Shown in pieces: positions 7,671 to 15,378 of a stretch of DNA of 35,300 nt (positions are counted from its first letter, which is position 1; each line of letters opens with the position of its first letter). The position numbers and the translations under genes are program-made. Below the pieces are notes generated by a model. The model was not told the DNA's origin and ran no database searches. It was given only the letters and a program-made list of their open reading frames with translations. The stretch is from positions 1-35,300 of the forward strand of contig JAFDYU010000023.1 of the NCBI GenBank assembly GCA_018267285.1, written 5' to 3'. This stretch comes from Bacteroidota bacterium (GTDB lineage Bacteria; Bacteroidota; Bacteroidia; Cytophagales; Cyclobacteriaceae).

Positions 7671-8669
7671 ATGAAAACATTTTTCTGCATTGATGCGCAC
7701 ACCTGCGGAAACCCCGTACGGTTAGTGGCCGGGGGTGGGCCAATGCTTGAAGGGAAAAATATGAGCGAAAAGCGCCAGCACTTTCTTCGTGAGTACGATT
7801 GGATTCGCAAAGGCTTAATGTTTGAGCCGCGTGGCCACGACATGATGAGCGGCAGTATTTTATATCCACCGTCTGATCCGGCCAATGATAGTGGCGTGTT
7901 GTTTATTGAAACCAGCGGATGTCTGCCCATGTGTGGACACGGAACTATTGGCACTGTTACAGTAGCTATTGAAGAGGGGCTGATTATCCCTAAAACACCG
8001 GGCCTACTAAACTTAGAAACTCCGGCAGGTTTGGTGCGTGTAGAATACAAACAAGAAAACAAAAAGGTGAAGTCGGTAAAGATCCGAAATGTAAAGGCGT
8101 ACCTCGCGGCAGAAAACTTAACGGCCGAGTGCCCGGATATAGGCGAACTTACCTTAGATGTATCGTACGGTGGCAATTTTTATGCGATCGTAGATGTTCA
8201 AAAAAATTTCAAAGGGCTTGAACACTTTTCGGCCGACCAACTCATCGGTTGGAGTCGGGCGCTACGAAAAAATATTAATGCAAACTATCAATTCGTTCAT
8301 CCGGAAAATCCAACTATTAACGGTTGCAGCCACATATTATGGACCGGAAAACCGAAGGATCCGAAATCAACGGCACGTAATGCGGTATTCTATGGCGACA
8401 AAGCCATAGACCGGTCGCCTTGTGGCACAGGCACATCTGCGCGGATGGCGCAATGGTTTGCCCAAGGCAAATTAAAATCGGGCGAAGAGTTTGTTCATGA
8501 AAGTATTATCGGTACAAAATTTATCGGACGTATTGAAGAGGTGACTGAACTGGCCGGCAAGCCTGCGATCATTCCAAGCGTGGAAGGTTGGGCCAAAGTG
8601 TACGGCTACAATACCATCCGCATCGATCCCGATGACGATCCGTTTGCGTATGGTTTTCAAGTGATCTAA
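7671..8669 (+). CDS. 4-hydroxyproline 2-epimerase (proline racemase family)
   Basis: First step: interconverts trans-4-hydroxy-L-proline and cis-4-hydroxy-D-proline, without cofactor, using two cysteines. The 332-aa protein opens with the family sequence FFCIDAHTCGNPVRL. Both catalytic cysteines are present: C88 in MCGHGTIG and C251 in RSPCGTGTS. The second cysteine argues against the related trans-3-hydroxy-L-proline dehydratases, where one of them is Thr. The start is placed at the ATG at 7671, because a GTG at 7644 would add nine non-family residues and overlap the preceding gene. Proline racemase is the main alternative, but the operon contents make the hydroxyproline role much more likely. 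Confidence 0.9.
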   Translation: MKTFFCIDAHTCGNPVRLVAGGGPMLEGKNMSEKRQHFLREYDWIRKGLMFEPRGHDMMSGSILYPPSDPANDSGVLFIETSGCLPMCGHGTIGTVTVAIEEGLIIPKTPGLLNLETPAGLVRVEYKQENKKVKSVKIRNVKAYLAAENLTAECPDIGELTLDVSYGGNFYAIVDVQKNFKGLEHFSADQLIGWSRALRKNINANYQFVHPENPTINGCSHILWTGKPKDPKSTARNAVFYGDKAIDRSPCGTGTSARMAQWFAQGKLKSGEEFVHESIIGTKFIGRIEEVTELAGKPAIIPSVEGWAKVYGYNTIRIDPDDDPFAYGFQVI

Positions 8670-8679
8670 CAATCGAACT

Positions 8680-9921
8680 ATGAAAATCGGAATCATTGGT
8701 GGTGGAATTATAGGGTTGAGCTCCGCATATTATTTACAAAAATCGGGGCATGAGGTTACAGTTATCGACCAAAGTGATTTAACCAACGGTTGTTCCTACG
8801 GCAACGCGGGCATGATTGTGCCCAGTCATTTTATACCCTTAGCCGCACCGGGCATGATTGCAAAAGGAATCCGCTGGATGTTTGATTCCTCCAGCCCGTT
8901 TTATGTAAAACCGAGGTGGAGTGGCGATCTGGTTCGATGGGGGATTCAATTTTACCGACACGCCACGGAAGCTCATGTTCAAAAATCTGCCGGGGTTTTA
9001 AAAGAGCTGAGTCTCCTCAGCAAATCGCTGTATCAAACGTGGTCGAAAGAACTACTTGATTTTGGTTACAACGAAAAAGGGTTGCTCATGCTTTATCAAA
9101 CGAGTGACGCAGAGCACGAAGAGAAAGAAACGGCCCGCTTGGCAAACCAATATGGAATTGAAGCGCGGGTGCTATCGGCCGATGAAGTGCAGCAATTAGA
9201 GACGCACGTCAGGGTAAATGTGCGAGGCGGAATATTATTTCCGGGCGATGCACACCTCACTCCTCACTTATTGATGGAGTCGTTAAAAAATAATCTAAAC
9301 GAAAAAGCAAATTTTAAAACAAACACAGCGGTAAAAGATTTTAATATCTCGGAAAAGAAAATAAAATCGGTTGTTACCAACCGTGGAGAGTTCTCTTTTG
9401 ATGAAATAATTTTAGCTACAGGTTCGTGGTCGGGTGATGTCGCTAAAAAACTCAAGCTCAACTTACCTATGCAGGCCGGCAAAGGTTATAGCTTTACGCT
9501 TCCGGACATATCAAAAAATATTCAGATACCTTCTATATTGATTGAAGGGAAAGTGGCGGTTACGCCCATGGGCAATTCGCTTCGCTTTGGCGGCACTATG
9601 GAGATTAACGGCCTTGACCACTCCATCAACATGAAGCGGGTGAAAGGAATTGTTGATACGGTTTCCCGGTTTTATCCGGAACTAAAAATAGAAACTCCTG
9701 CTATGGAAAAAACCTGGCACGGACTTCGACCCTGTTCACCCGATGGTCTCCCGTACATTGGAAGGACACCATCAATTCAAAACCTTACCATCGCCACCGG
9801 ACACTCTATGTTGGGCATAAGCCTTGGGCCGGCTACCGGAAAATTGGTTTCCGAAATTATTAACGGTGAAAAAACAAGCATTGATTTGTCGGCACTAACC
9901 CCACATCGCTATCAGCGATAG
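8680..9921 (+). CDS. FAD-dependent D-amino acid dehydrogenase, probable cis-4-hydroxy-D-proline oxidase
   Basis: Second step: oxidises cis-4-hydroxy-D-proline to 1-pyrroline-4-hydroxy-2-carboxylate. The 413-aa protein is of the DadA/DAO fold. It has an N-terminal FAD-binding motif GIIGGGIIGLSSAYYL (residues 4-19), an acidic residue at the end of the second strand (VIDQSD), and a C-terminal FAD motif around PCSPDGLPYIGR and ATGHSMLGISLGPATGK. The gene starts 10 bp after the epimerase stop. It is a single-subunit enzyme, unlike the three-subunit LhpBEF type of pseudomonads. Its last bases overlap the end of the convergent nuclease gene by 10 bp. The substrate is inferred from the operon. Confidence 0.87.
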   Translation: MKIGIIGGGIIGLSSAYYLQKSGHEVTVIDQSDLTNGCSYGNAGMIVPSHFIPLAAPGMIAKGIRWMFDSSSPFYVKPRWSGDLVRWGIQFYRHATEAHVQKSAGVLKELSLLSKSLYQTWSKELLDFGYNEKGLLMLYQTSDAEHEEKETARLANQYGIEARVLSADEVQQLETHVRVNVRGGILFPGDAHLTPHLLMESLKNNLNEKANFKTNTAVKDFNISEKKIKSVVTNRGEFSFDEIILATGSWSGDVAKKLKLNLPMQAGKGYSFTLPDISKNIQIPSILIEGKVAVTPMGNSLRFGGTMEINGLDHSINMKRVKGIVDTVSRFYPELKIETPAMEKTWHGLRPCSPDGLPYIGRTPSIQNLTIATGHSMLGISLGPATGKLVSEIINGEKTSIDLSALTPHRYQR

Positions 9922-9922
9922 C
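9908..9922. terminator. Small hairpin holding both convergent stop codons
   Basis: GCTATC-AGC-GATAGC is a 6-bp stem with a 3-base loop. The TAG of the plus-strand dehydrogenase (9919-9921) and the TGA of the minus-strand nuclease (9912-9914) are both inside it. There is no T tract on either side, so it may slow or process rather than terminate transcripts. Confidence 0.35.
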
Positions 9923-12743
9923 AAATTTCTTTATACGCACAGAGTTTACAGGTATCTACTCGGTTCGTCTGCACAAATGTTTTGGTTGGGTCGAAAATTT
10001 CCTCGAGAAGCTGTTTCAACAACGCTTCAAATTGAGGGAACAAAGGTGTGGCATCATGTAAATAGTCATCGCCCATTTTCAATCCAAAAGTAAAATTCTC
10101 GTCAAAAAGATTAACCCGATTGAGTAAGCCCGGAATCACTTTCTGTCCGTTTGTAGAATTATTATTTTTATACAATAACGCATAAACTAAAGTTTGAAAG
10201 GCAGCCTTGTTTCGTTTACCATCGCGCAGAAAAAGCGACTCAACGCCTTTAAAATTTAAATCATCTTTTCCGGTTTTGTAATCAATTACACGTACGCGTC
10301 CGTCTTTGCTGTCTATCCTGTCAATAGTACCGCCCAACGTAGCAAATCCGGGTGAGTGATCTATTTTAACATTAAACAGCCAACCATTTTGTTCGAGTGC
10401 CTCTATTTTGAAGGGAGCATATTCGCGATCGTACTCCAAAATCTGTTTTGCAAACTTTTTAACCACTTCACGAACTACCACACGTTGGCCTTCGTAAACC
10501 ACCTCATGTTTCGGATTGAGATGATAGGTTTTAATAAAGGCCTCATCGATAAGTTTTTTTAATCTGTGGTCTATGTTATCAAAATCATCGGCATCGATTA
10601 CTTTGCCGGGCTTCTTCTCAAGAATTTGTTTATAGAATTGCTCCATCACGGCATGAAGCAGATTGCCTAAAATGCGTGGGTCTATTTCTTCCTGAATCTT
10701 TTGTTGTTCACGGATTCGGGTCACGTATTGAAAATAAAATTTTAACTGGCAGTCGAAATACGTATTCAGCGCTGATGGAGAAAGCCCCCGGGCTCGGAGG
10801 TTTCCTTCATTCAATTTTGCCAACGCACGAAGCACCTGCTCGTCTTTTTTAATTTCAATTGGTTCTTGCGGCCGGGGTTGGACGGAGTTGTGCAGCACTT
10901 GATGTTTTACCTTGTGCCCGCTTTCGTAAATTAACTGTTGCACATAACGGCTCATCTCACCTTGCCCCAGCACATCGGGTTCTGAATTGTAGAATAAAAA
11001 AATGTTTTGAGCGCGCTGTAGTGCCCTATAAAACAGATACGCATAGATAGCGCCCTGATGCTCGGCCGTTGGTAGCCCGTACGCTTTACGAATGTTGTAG
11101 GGGATGTAGGACCCCTGTGCCGCATTTGTCGGGAAAATGCCTTCGTTCAACGAAAGAATAAAAACATTTTTAAAGTCGAGGTTGCGGCTCTCCAGTACAC
11201 CCATTACCTGAAGTCCTTTTAAGGGCTCGCCTATAAACGGAATTTTTTCGCTACGAGCGTATTGCCGAAACAATCGCAAAAAAGATTTTAGAGGAAGTGA
11301 ATTTCCTCCTTTTGTACCCACACTCCAAACTGCATCGAGCCGGTTCAACAACTGAACACCCCTAAAAACATATTCCTGATCAAGTTCGTCAAGAGACGAT
11401 ATTGTGTTGATGTATTCAAAAATAGTGAGCAGGTAGGTTGTGATTTTATCCGCTTTCTTAAAAATCAAAGCATGCAAGGGTACTTGCTCGGTCAGAAAAT
11501 TTTCGGGAACAGAAACCCAATTGTGTTTTTGTATCTCTTTGAGTTTACCCTGGGCGTTTGCTGGGTCGGCTGCCGTAACGTACGGATGCGAGAGTACGGA
11601 ATGAACCGCATTAAACGCAAAATAATTTTTGCGCAAGCCAATCTGTAACTCCAACAACAACTCAACCAAATTAAAAACAGGCGAGCTTGCCAATGGAAAG
11701 CCCATGGTTACATTAAATTTATCTACCACAGGTGCAATGCTGTGCATTACCGGCATAAGCATTTTTTCATCGGGTAGAATAACAACGGTTTCCTCCGGCA
11801 GCATTCCGTTTTTCAATTGGTTCGTTAAGACTTGTGCCATCAACTTCACCTGGCCCATTGGCTGTGCGGCACTGAACAAGTCAATTGTTTTTTCTTTTTT
11901 AAAATGGTCGGGAAGATCAAGTGAAAATTCTTTTGCCAGCAGAGGATGTTGTTTATGGGCTCTAAAAAAAATACCGGCTTCTTGTTTTTCGTCATTGATG
12001 TAATACTGATCGGTATCCCATCGTACCGAAGCCATTTGCTGATCAACGAGATAGGAAATAATTTTTTCTTCGGCTTTTGTAAGTGCATTGAAACCTATAA
12101 ACCAAACTTGATTTTTCTGGTAATCAAGTTTAAGTTTTCCGGAAGTCAACATTTCAGCTGCCAGGCGGTGCTGCCGCCCTTCGTAGGCAAGGCCTTCGTT
12201 AAATAATCTTTCATTAAAGGTAGTGTACAACGGAAAAAGCTTTCGCCACACGTCTACAAACTTTCTTTTGTTGATTGATTCTTCAGCATCAAAACCTATC
12301 CAAAATTTTTTTAAAAAATCTTTTTGTTCAGCAGTCAAATAGTCCCAATTCGAATCGAGTTCTTTTAAATGACTTAAATCGGAAAATAAAATTTTAGCAT
12401 CTACCAGATAGCGATCAACTTCATCAAAATCACGAAGCAGCATATCTCCCCACATAAAAAACTGATCGAAGGTTTCGGCTTCATCGCCCATCACCTCTAC
12501 ATAGCATTGATGAAGTTTAAAGATCAACTCCAGCCTGTCGGGAATACGCAAGGCGGACATGTCAGAAACAAAATCTTCAAATGTGATCAACTTAGGTGAG
12601 AACACGGGCTTGGTTAATAACTGCCCTACGTATTTTCGGAAGTAAAGCGCAGCCCTCCGGTTGGGGAATACTACCGTGACCTCCGACAAGTTTGCATAAC
12701 TTTTATTAATTTCTTCTGCCAGTTCAAAAAGAAAAGTTTTCAT
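9912..12743 (-). CDS. AddB-like PD-(D/E)XK nuclease with Fe-S motif
   Basis: Probable nuclease/inactive-helicase subunit of an AddAB-type double-strand break repair complex. The 943-aa protein begins with an AddB-like helicase-fold region (VVFPNRRAALYFRKYV at about 24-39, a Walker-A-like position without the GKT). It ends with a nuclease domain: GGTID (D808) and IDYKTGK (D821, K823) fit the PD-(D/E)XK active site. Cysteines at DCQLKFYF (about 680) and C932, C935, C941 (CKLCAYKEIC) match the four-Cys iron-sulfur staple of AddB-like nucleases. No AddA helicase gene is adjacent in the window. Its start is about 490 bp from the next gene upstream. Its stop overlaps the hydroxyproline operon end. 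The broad family is firm; the partner is inferred. Confidence 0.85.
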   Translation of the reverse strand: MKTFLFELAEEINKSYANLSEVTVVFPNRRAALYFRKYVGQLLTKPVFSPKLITFEDFVSDMSALRIPDRLELIFKLHQCYVEVMGDEAETFDQFFMWGDMLLRDFDEVDRYLVDAKILFSDLSHLKELDSNWDYLTAEQKDFLKKFWIGFDAEESINKRKFVDVWRKLFPLYTTFNERLFNEGLAYEGRQHRLAAEMLTSGKLKLDYQKNQVWFIGFNALTKAEEKIISYLVDQQMASVRWDTDQYYINDEKQEAGIFFRAHKQHPLLAKEFSLDLPDHFKKEKTIDLFSAAQPMGQVKLMAQVLTNQLKNGMLPEETVVILPDEKMLMPVMHSIAPVVDKFNVTMGFPLASSPVFNLVELLLELQIGLRKNYFAFNAVHSVLSHPYVTAADPANAQGKLKEIQKHNWVSVPENFLTEQVPLHALIFKKADKITTYLLTIFEYINTISSLDELDQEYVFRGVQLLNRLDAVWSVGTKGGNSLPLKSFLRLFRQYARSEKIPFIGEPLKGLQVMGVLESRNLDFKNVFILSLNEGIFPTNAAQGSYIPYNIRKAYGLPTAEHQGAIYAYLFYRALQRAQNIFLFYNSEPDVLGQGEMSRYVQQLIYESGHKVKHQVLHNSVQPRPQEPIEIKKDEQVLRALAKLNEGNLRARGLSPSALNTYFDCQLKFYFQYVTRIREQQKIQEEIDPRILGNLLHAVMEQFYKQILEKKPGKVIDADDFDNIDHRLKKLIDEAFIKTYHLNPKHEVVYEGQRVVVREVVKKFAKQILEYDREYAPFKIEALEQNGWLFNVKIDHSPGFATLGGTIDRIDSKDGRVRVIDYKTGKDDLNFKGVESLFLRDGKRNKAAFQTLVYALLYKNNNSTNGQKVIPGLLNRVNLFDENFTFGLKMGDDYLHDATPLFPQFEALLKQLLEEIFDPTKTFVQTNRVDTCKLCAYKEICYR

Positions 12744-12808
12744 ATTGCGAAAGGCAAGTAAGGGAATTGATTGTTTAAATCAAACTATGCCGCAATAGGT
12801 ATAAAGTG

Positions 12809-12845
12809 AAAACGGGAACCGCAATTTGCTTGCAGTTCCCGTTTT
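12809..12845. terminator. Strong hairpin, probable bidirectional terminator
   Basis: AAAACGGGAAC (12809-12819) pairs perfectly with GTTCCCGTTTT (12835-12845). After one mismatch, GCAA (12821-12824) pairs with TTGC (12830-12833), leaving a 5-base loop. The paired A/T ends supply U runs in both directions, and plus-strand continuation reads GTTTTG. No protein gene ends just upstream on the plus strand, so a minus-strand RNA ending here is the best explanation. Confidence 0.65.
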
Positions 12846-13010
12846 GTTTTGCCATCGACCGTAGTCTTTGAAAAACACTAACCCTCGTATCGCAAACTGA
12901 AACTTACTTCAAGCTGCCATAAAGACAACCGCTCTGGGCTTCGAGTTTTTTTGGCAGTTTCCCGAAGGTCTTACCTCAAACACAATCTGATCACTCCGGC
13001 TTTTTTGTTC
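12809..13010 (-). ncRNA. Candidate structured RNA ending at the 12809-12845 hairpin
   Basis: The 487-bp stretch 12744-13230 has no credible protein gene. On the minus strand it carries pairing segments ahead of the hairpin. CTGCCA (12952-12957) pairs with TGGCAG (12914-12919). Farther out, TTTGA (12976-12980) pairs with TCAAA (12867-12871), and GACC near 12968 is complementary to GGTC near 12858. A long, partly open hairpin of roughly 180-200 nt ending in a terminator would suit a 6S-type RNA, but no conserved primary motif was recognised and no TAnnTTTG promoter was found upstream. The 5' end is a guess. It could equally be an unrelated small RNA or noncoding spacer. Confidence 0.3.
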
Positions 13011-13230
13011 ATCATTTTCCGTAGAAAATAACTTTTTGTTTGCCGGTGTGCACCGATCTATTTGCCAGTGACTGAATTAGTGATATGAAGATATGTTGCA
13101 CCGTTACATCTACAAACTATTTTAAGAAAAATCGACCAACAACTTTCACACATAGTTATGAACAAAAATTTCAGCGAACCTGCAATTATTTTAAATATGT
13201 TGTGGATGAAATAAAAAAATTGTGATTAAC

Positions 13231-13618
13231 TCATTTCCATCCTTTGTCGAGCTGCACAGTTTCTTTCAATAGGTTAACGATGGCGCGTGGGTTTACCTCA
13301 TCCACTGATTGATAGATTTTGTAAAAAATCTGCTTGTTGCTCCGTGTGTAAGATGGTGGCCGACATCTGGTAATCGGTTACCATACCAAAGCCCGAACAA
13401 ACTCCTTGTTTTATTCCGCCTCGCGGAATTGTGGCCGGCCAAATAATGCAGATTCCTTTCTTTCCATAAAAGTACGGCACATTGAACGAAATTTTTTCTT
13501 TGCAGTAGCTCGGCAGGGTTTCCTTTACAATTTGCCTCAGCACATCTACAATCAGCCGCTCGTTTTCTGGAGGAACTTCATAGAGTTGCAGAAGAGAATG
13601 AATCTTTAGGCTCACCAC
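13231..13618 (-). pseudogene. DUF1801 family protein, two frameshifts
   Basis: From a GTG start at 13618 the frame reads a typical DUF1801 (YdhG-like) N-terminus: VDVLRQIVKETLPSYCKEKI, FNVPYFYGKKGICIIWPATI, PRGGIKQGV. It then runs into unrelated sequence and stops at 13298. The family C-terminus is present in other frames. YGNRLPDVGHHLTHG follows if one base is restored near 13386, and NKQIFYKIYQSVDEVNPRAI plus VNLLKETVQLDKGWK follows if another is restored near 13339. With two added bases the gene is 129 aa and ends at TGA 13231-13233, a normal family length. It follows menC by two bases and would be cotranscribed. Either a recent pseudogene or two sequencing errors; the family's biochemical role is unknown. 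Confidence 0.85.
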
Positions 13619-13620
13619 GT

Positions 13621-14745
13621 TTAATCAATGTACAGCTTTTCGCCTGCTTCATCGGGAAACAAGCTCACCAAATCCCACTTCTCTTGGGGATCGAATTTTA
13701 AAATGCCCTTTTCGGCACTTAAAGGTGAAGGAAAATTATTATCGTAAATCTGGCCTGTGCCAAGTCCGTGATACAGATTCGAAGTGTACTGCGATGTGAA
13801 CTGTGCAATGGCATTTAGCCCGATGTTGGATTCGAGCGCAGAAGTGATCCACCACCCTATATTGCTTTTTTCTGCAATGCGTATCCATTCCGCACAGCCC
13901 AAAAGACCACCGTGCATAGTGGGTTTGAGAATAATGTAATTAGGTTTCAGTTTGGTCAATAATTTTTCTTTTTCTTCTGCAGAATTAATTCCGATCAGTT
14001 CTTCATCAAAGGCAACGGGAATGGGCGACTTCGCGCAGATTTCTTCCATTTCCGGCAAACCCGGCTTGATCGGCTGCTCGATGGAGTGAACGTTAAATCT
14101 TTTCAATGAATTTAATTTATCGAGTGCATCTTCTTTTCTAAATGCACCGTTGGCATCGAGCCTGATTTCGATGTTGTCGCGAAAATATTTTCTGCGGATA
14201 TATTGAAGCACATCGCATTCTTTTTCAAAATCAAGGCCTCCTACTTTAAGTTTCACACACTTAAACCCATCGCGGATTTTTATTTCCACCTGTTGAAGCA
14301 TAAAATCAAGACCGCCCATCCAAACCAAACCATTGATGGGTACCGGTGTTTGTTCGATGAATTTATTTTTGAAAATAATTCGCTGCCCACCGTTCATCAA
14401 ATCGAGCAGAGCAGTTTCTAACCCAAAAGCTATCGCAGAATATTCCCTATTAATTTTATTCGATTGAAAAAAATCAGCTACGGCAGAAATATTTTCACCC
14501 ATTGGCAATGACAAATTCTTAGATTCAATTTTTTTGATCTCTTCATCAAGTATTGTTTCAAATTCGATCCCGTTTTTTTTGCTCAATCCCGGCAGCGGGC
14601 CGCACTCGCCCAGGCCGTACACTTCGGGGTTGCGGTCGTCCCAAAGGCGAATAAACCAAGAGGTCTTTTCGGTCATGGGGCCGCGTGAAGTGCGTGCCGC
14701 AAACGAAAATTTAAAAACAAACGGATGAGTGCTGGCGCGAAGCAT
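13621..14745 (-). CDS. menC: o-succinylbenzoate synthase (enolase superfamily)
   Basis: Dehydrates SHCHC to o-succinylbenzoate in menaquinone biosynthesis. The 374-aa protein has the enolase-superfamily capping domain (1-130) and a barrel with all expected residues: the KxK pair K165/K167 (VKLKVGG), metal ligands D197 (LDANGAF), E223 (IEQP) and D247 (FDEEL), and the second base K274 (ILKPTMHGG). The N-terminal TSRGPM and the WWITSALESNIGLNAIAQ segment resemble Bacteroidetes MenC rather than dipeptide epimerases, though the superfamily is promiscuous. The start at 14745 fits the family N-terminus. It is divergent from the paaD-like gene. No other men gene is in the window. Confidence 0.85.
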   Translation of the reverse strand: MLRASTHPFVFKFSFAARTSRGPMTEKTSWFIRLWDDRNPEVYGLGECGPLPGLSKKNGIEFETILDEEIKKIESKNLSLPMGENISAVADFFQSNKINREYSAIAFGLETALLDLMNGGQRIIFKNKFIEQTPVPINGLVWMGGLDFMLQQVEIKIRDGFKCVKLKVGGLDFEKECDVLQYIRRKYFRDNIEIRLDANGAFRKEDALDKLNSLKRFNVHSIEQPIKPGLPEMEEICAKSPIPVAFDEELIGINSAEEKEKLLTKLKPNYIILKPTMHGGLLGCAEWIRIAEKSNIGWWITSALESNIGLNAIAQFTSQYTSNLYHGLGTGQIYDNNFPSPLSAEKGILKFDPQEKWDLVSLFPDEAGEKLYID

Positions 14746-14754
14746 GCAGAAACT

Positions 14755-14792
14755 ATTACGAATTAAGAATTACAAATTACGAATTAAGAATT
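14755..14792. repeat. 17-bp direct repeat upstream of menC and paaD
   Basis: ATTACGAATTAAGAATT occurs at 14755-14771 and again at 14776-14792, separated by ACAA. It sits in the 86-bp gap between two divergent genes, like the AT-rich tandem repeat at 1179-1212. Confidence 0.7.
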
Positions 14793-14817
14793 GGAATCAT
14801 AGGCAAAAAAGATTGAC

Positions 14818-14825
14818 TAATTTTG
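14818..14825 (+). promoter_or_regulatory. -7 box of the paaD-like gene (TAATTTTG)
   Basis: TAATTTTGC matches TAnnTTTG and ends only 6 bases before the ATG at 14832, so the transcript would be leaderless or nearly so. A TTGG at 14791 is 23 bases upstream, at the long end of normal spacing. Confidence 0.45.
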
Positions 14826-14831
14826 CAATCG

Positions 14832-15308
14832 ATGACTACCGATCAAATCTTTTTGTGGCTGGACGATGTGAAAGACCCCGAAATACCTGTGCTTTCGTTG
14901 GTAGATTTGGGCGTGATTACGGAAGTTACCGTTCAAGGCAATAACGTAAAAGTGGAAATGACGCCTACGTTTGTGGGCTGCCCCGCGCTTGAGTACATGA
15001 AAAATGAAGTAGAAGCGTTGCTCAAAAACAAAGGCGTTGAAACCGTAGAGGTAGAAGTGAATTTTAAAAAAGCTTGGAGCTCTGATTTAATTACTGAGAA
15101 AGGGAAAGCTGCATTAAAAAAATACGGTCTCGCCCCTCCTCCATCGGCTCAGGTTTTTTACGACCTGGAAATTCTTGATCATGCCATTTGCCCACGTTGC
15201 AACAATACCAACACCGAATTGAAAAGCCCGTTTGGGCCGACCTTGTGCCGTGCTTTACATTATTGTAACGATTGCCAAGAAGCGTTTGAACAATTTAAAC
15301 CGATTTAA
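14832..15308 (+). CDS. PaaD-like protein (phenylacetyl-CoA epoxidase PaaD / MIP18 family)
   Basis: A 158-aa protein with an N-terminal DUF59/MIP18 domain (residues 5-75, DPEIPVLSLVDLGVI and the conserved TPTFVGCPALEYM with C50). It also has a C-terminal zinc ribbon (ICPRC at about 120, then LCRALHYCNDCQEAF). This two-part layout, with SPFGPTLCRALHYC and the FEQFKP end, is that of PaaD, an accessory factor thought to help assemble the metal centre of phenylacetyl-CoA epoxidase. No paaA, B, C or E is next to it, so the gene is isolated here. The ATG at 14832 is preferred over an upstream TTG at 14823, which lies inside the promoter box. Confidence 0.85.
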   Translation: MTTDQIFLWLDDVKDPEIPVLSLVDLGVITEVTVQGNNVKVEMTPTFVGCPALEYMKNEVEALLKNKGVETVEVEVNFKKAWSSDLITEKGKAALKKYGLAPPPSAQVFYDLEILDHAICPRCNNTNTELKSPFGPTLCRALHYCNDCQEAFEQFKPI

Positions 15309-15378
15309 TTCTTTTGGCGTTATTATTAAACTAAACCTTGAATAGCATTTTGATGCTTAAAAGAATTGCAAGTGATCT

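Noticed and set aside
7535-8176. 213-codon minus-strand reading frame across the dehydrogenase/epimerase junction
   Set aside because: Runs antisense through two genes with intact catalytic motifs and has low-complexity Ser/Pro content.
7671-8669. trans-3-hydroxy-L-proline dehydratase
   Set aside because: Those enzymes have Thr in place of one catalytic Cys; here both Cys (88 and 251) are present.
12744-13230. tmRNA, RNase P RNA or SRP RNA in the gene-free stretch
   Set aside because: No tag-peptide frame with a tRNA-like 3' end, no RNase P core motif (GAGGAAAGTCC) and no SRP apical motif found on either strand.
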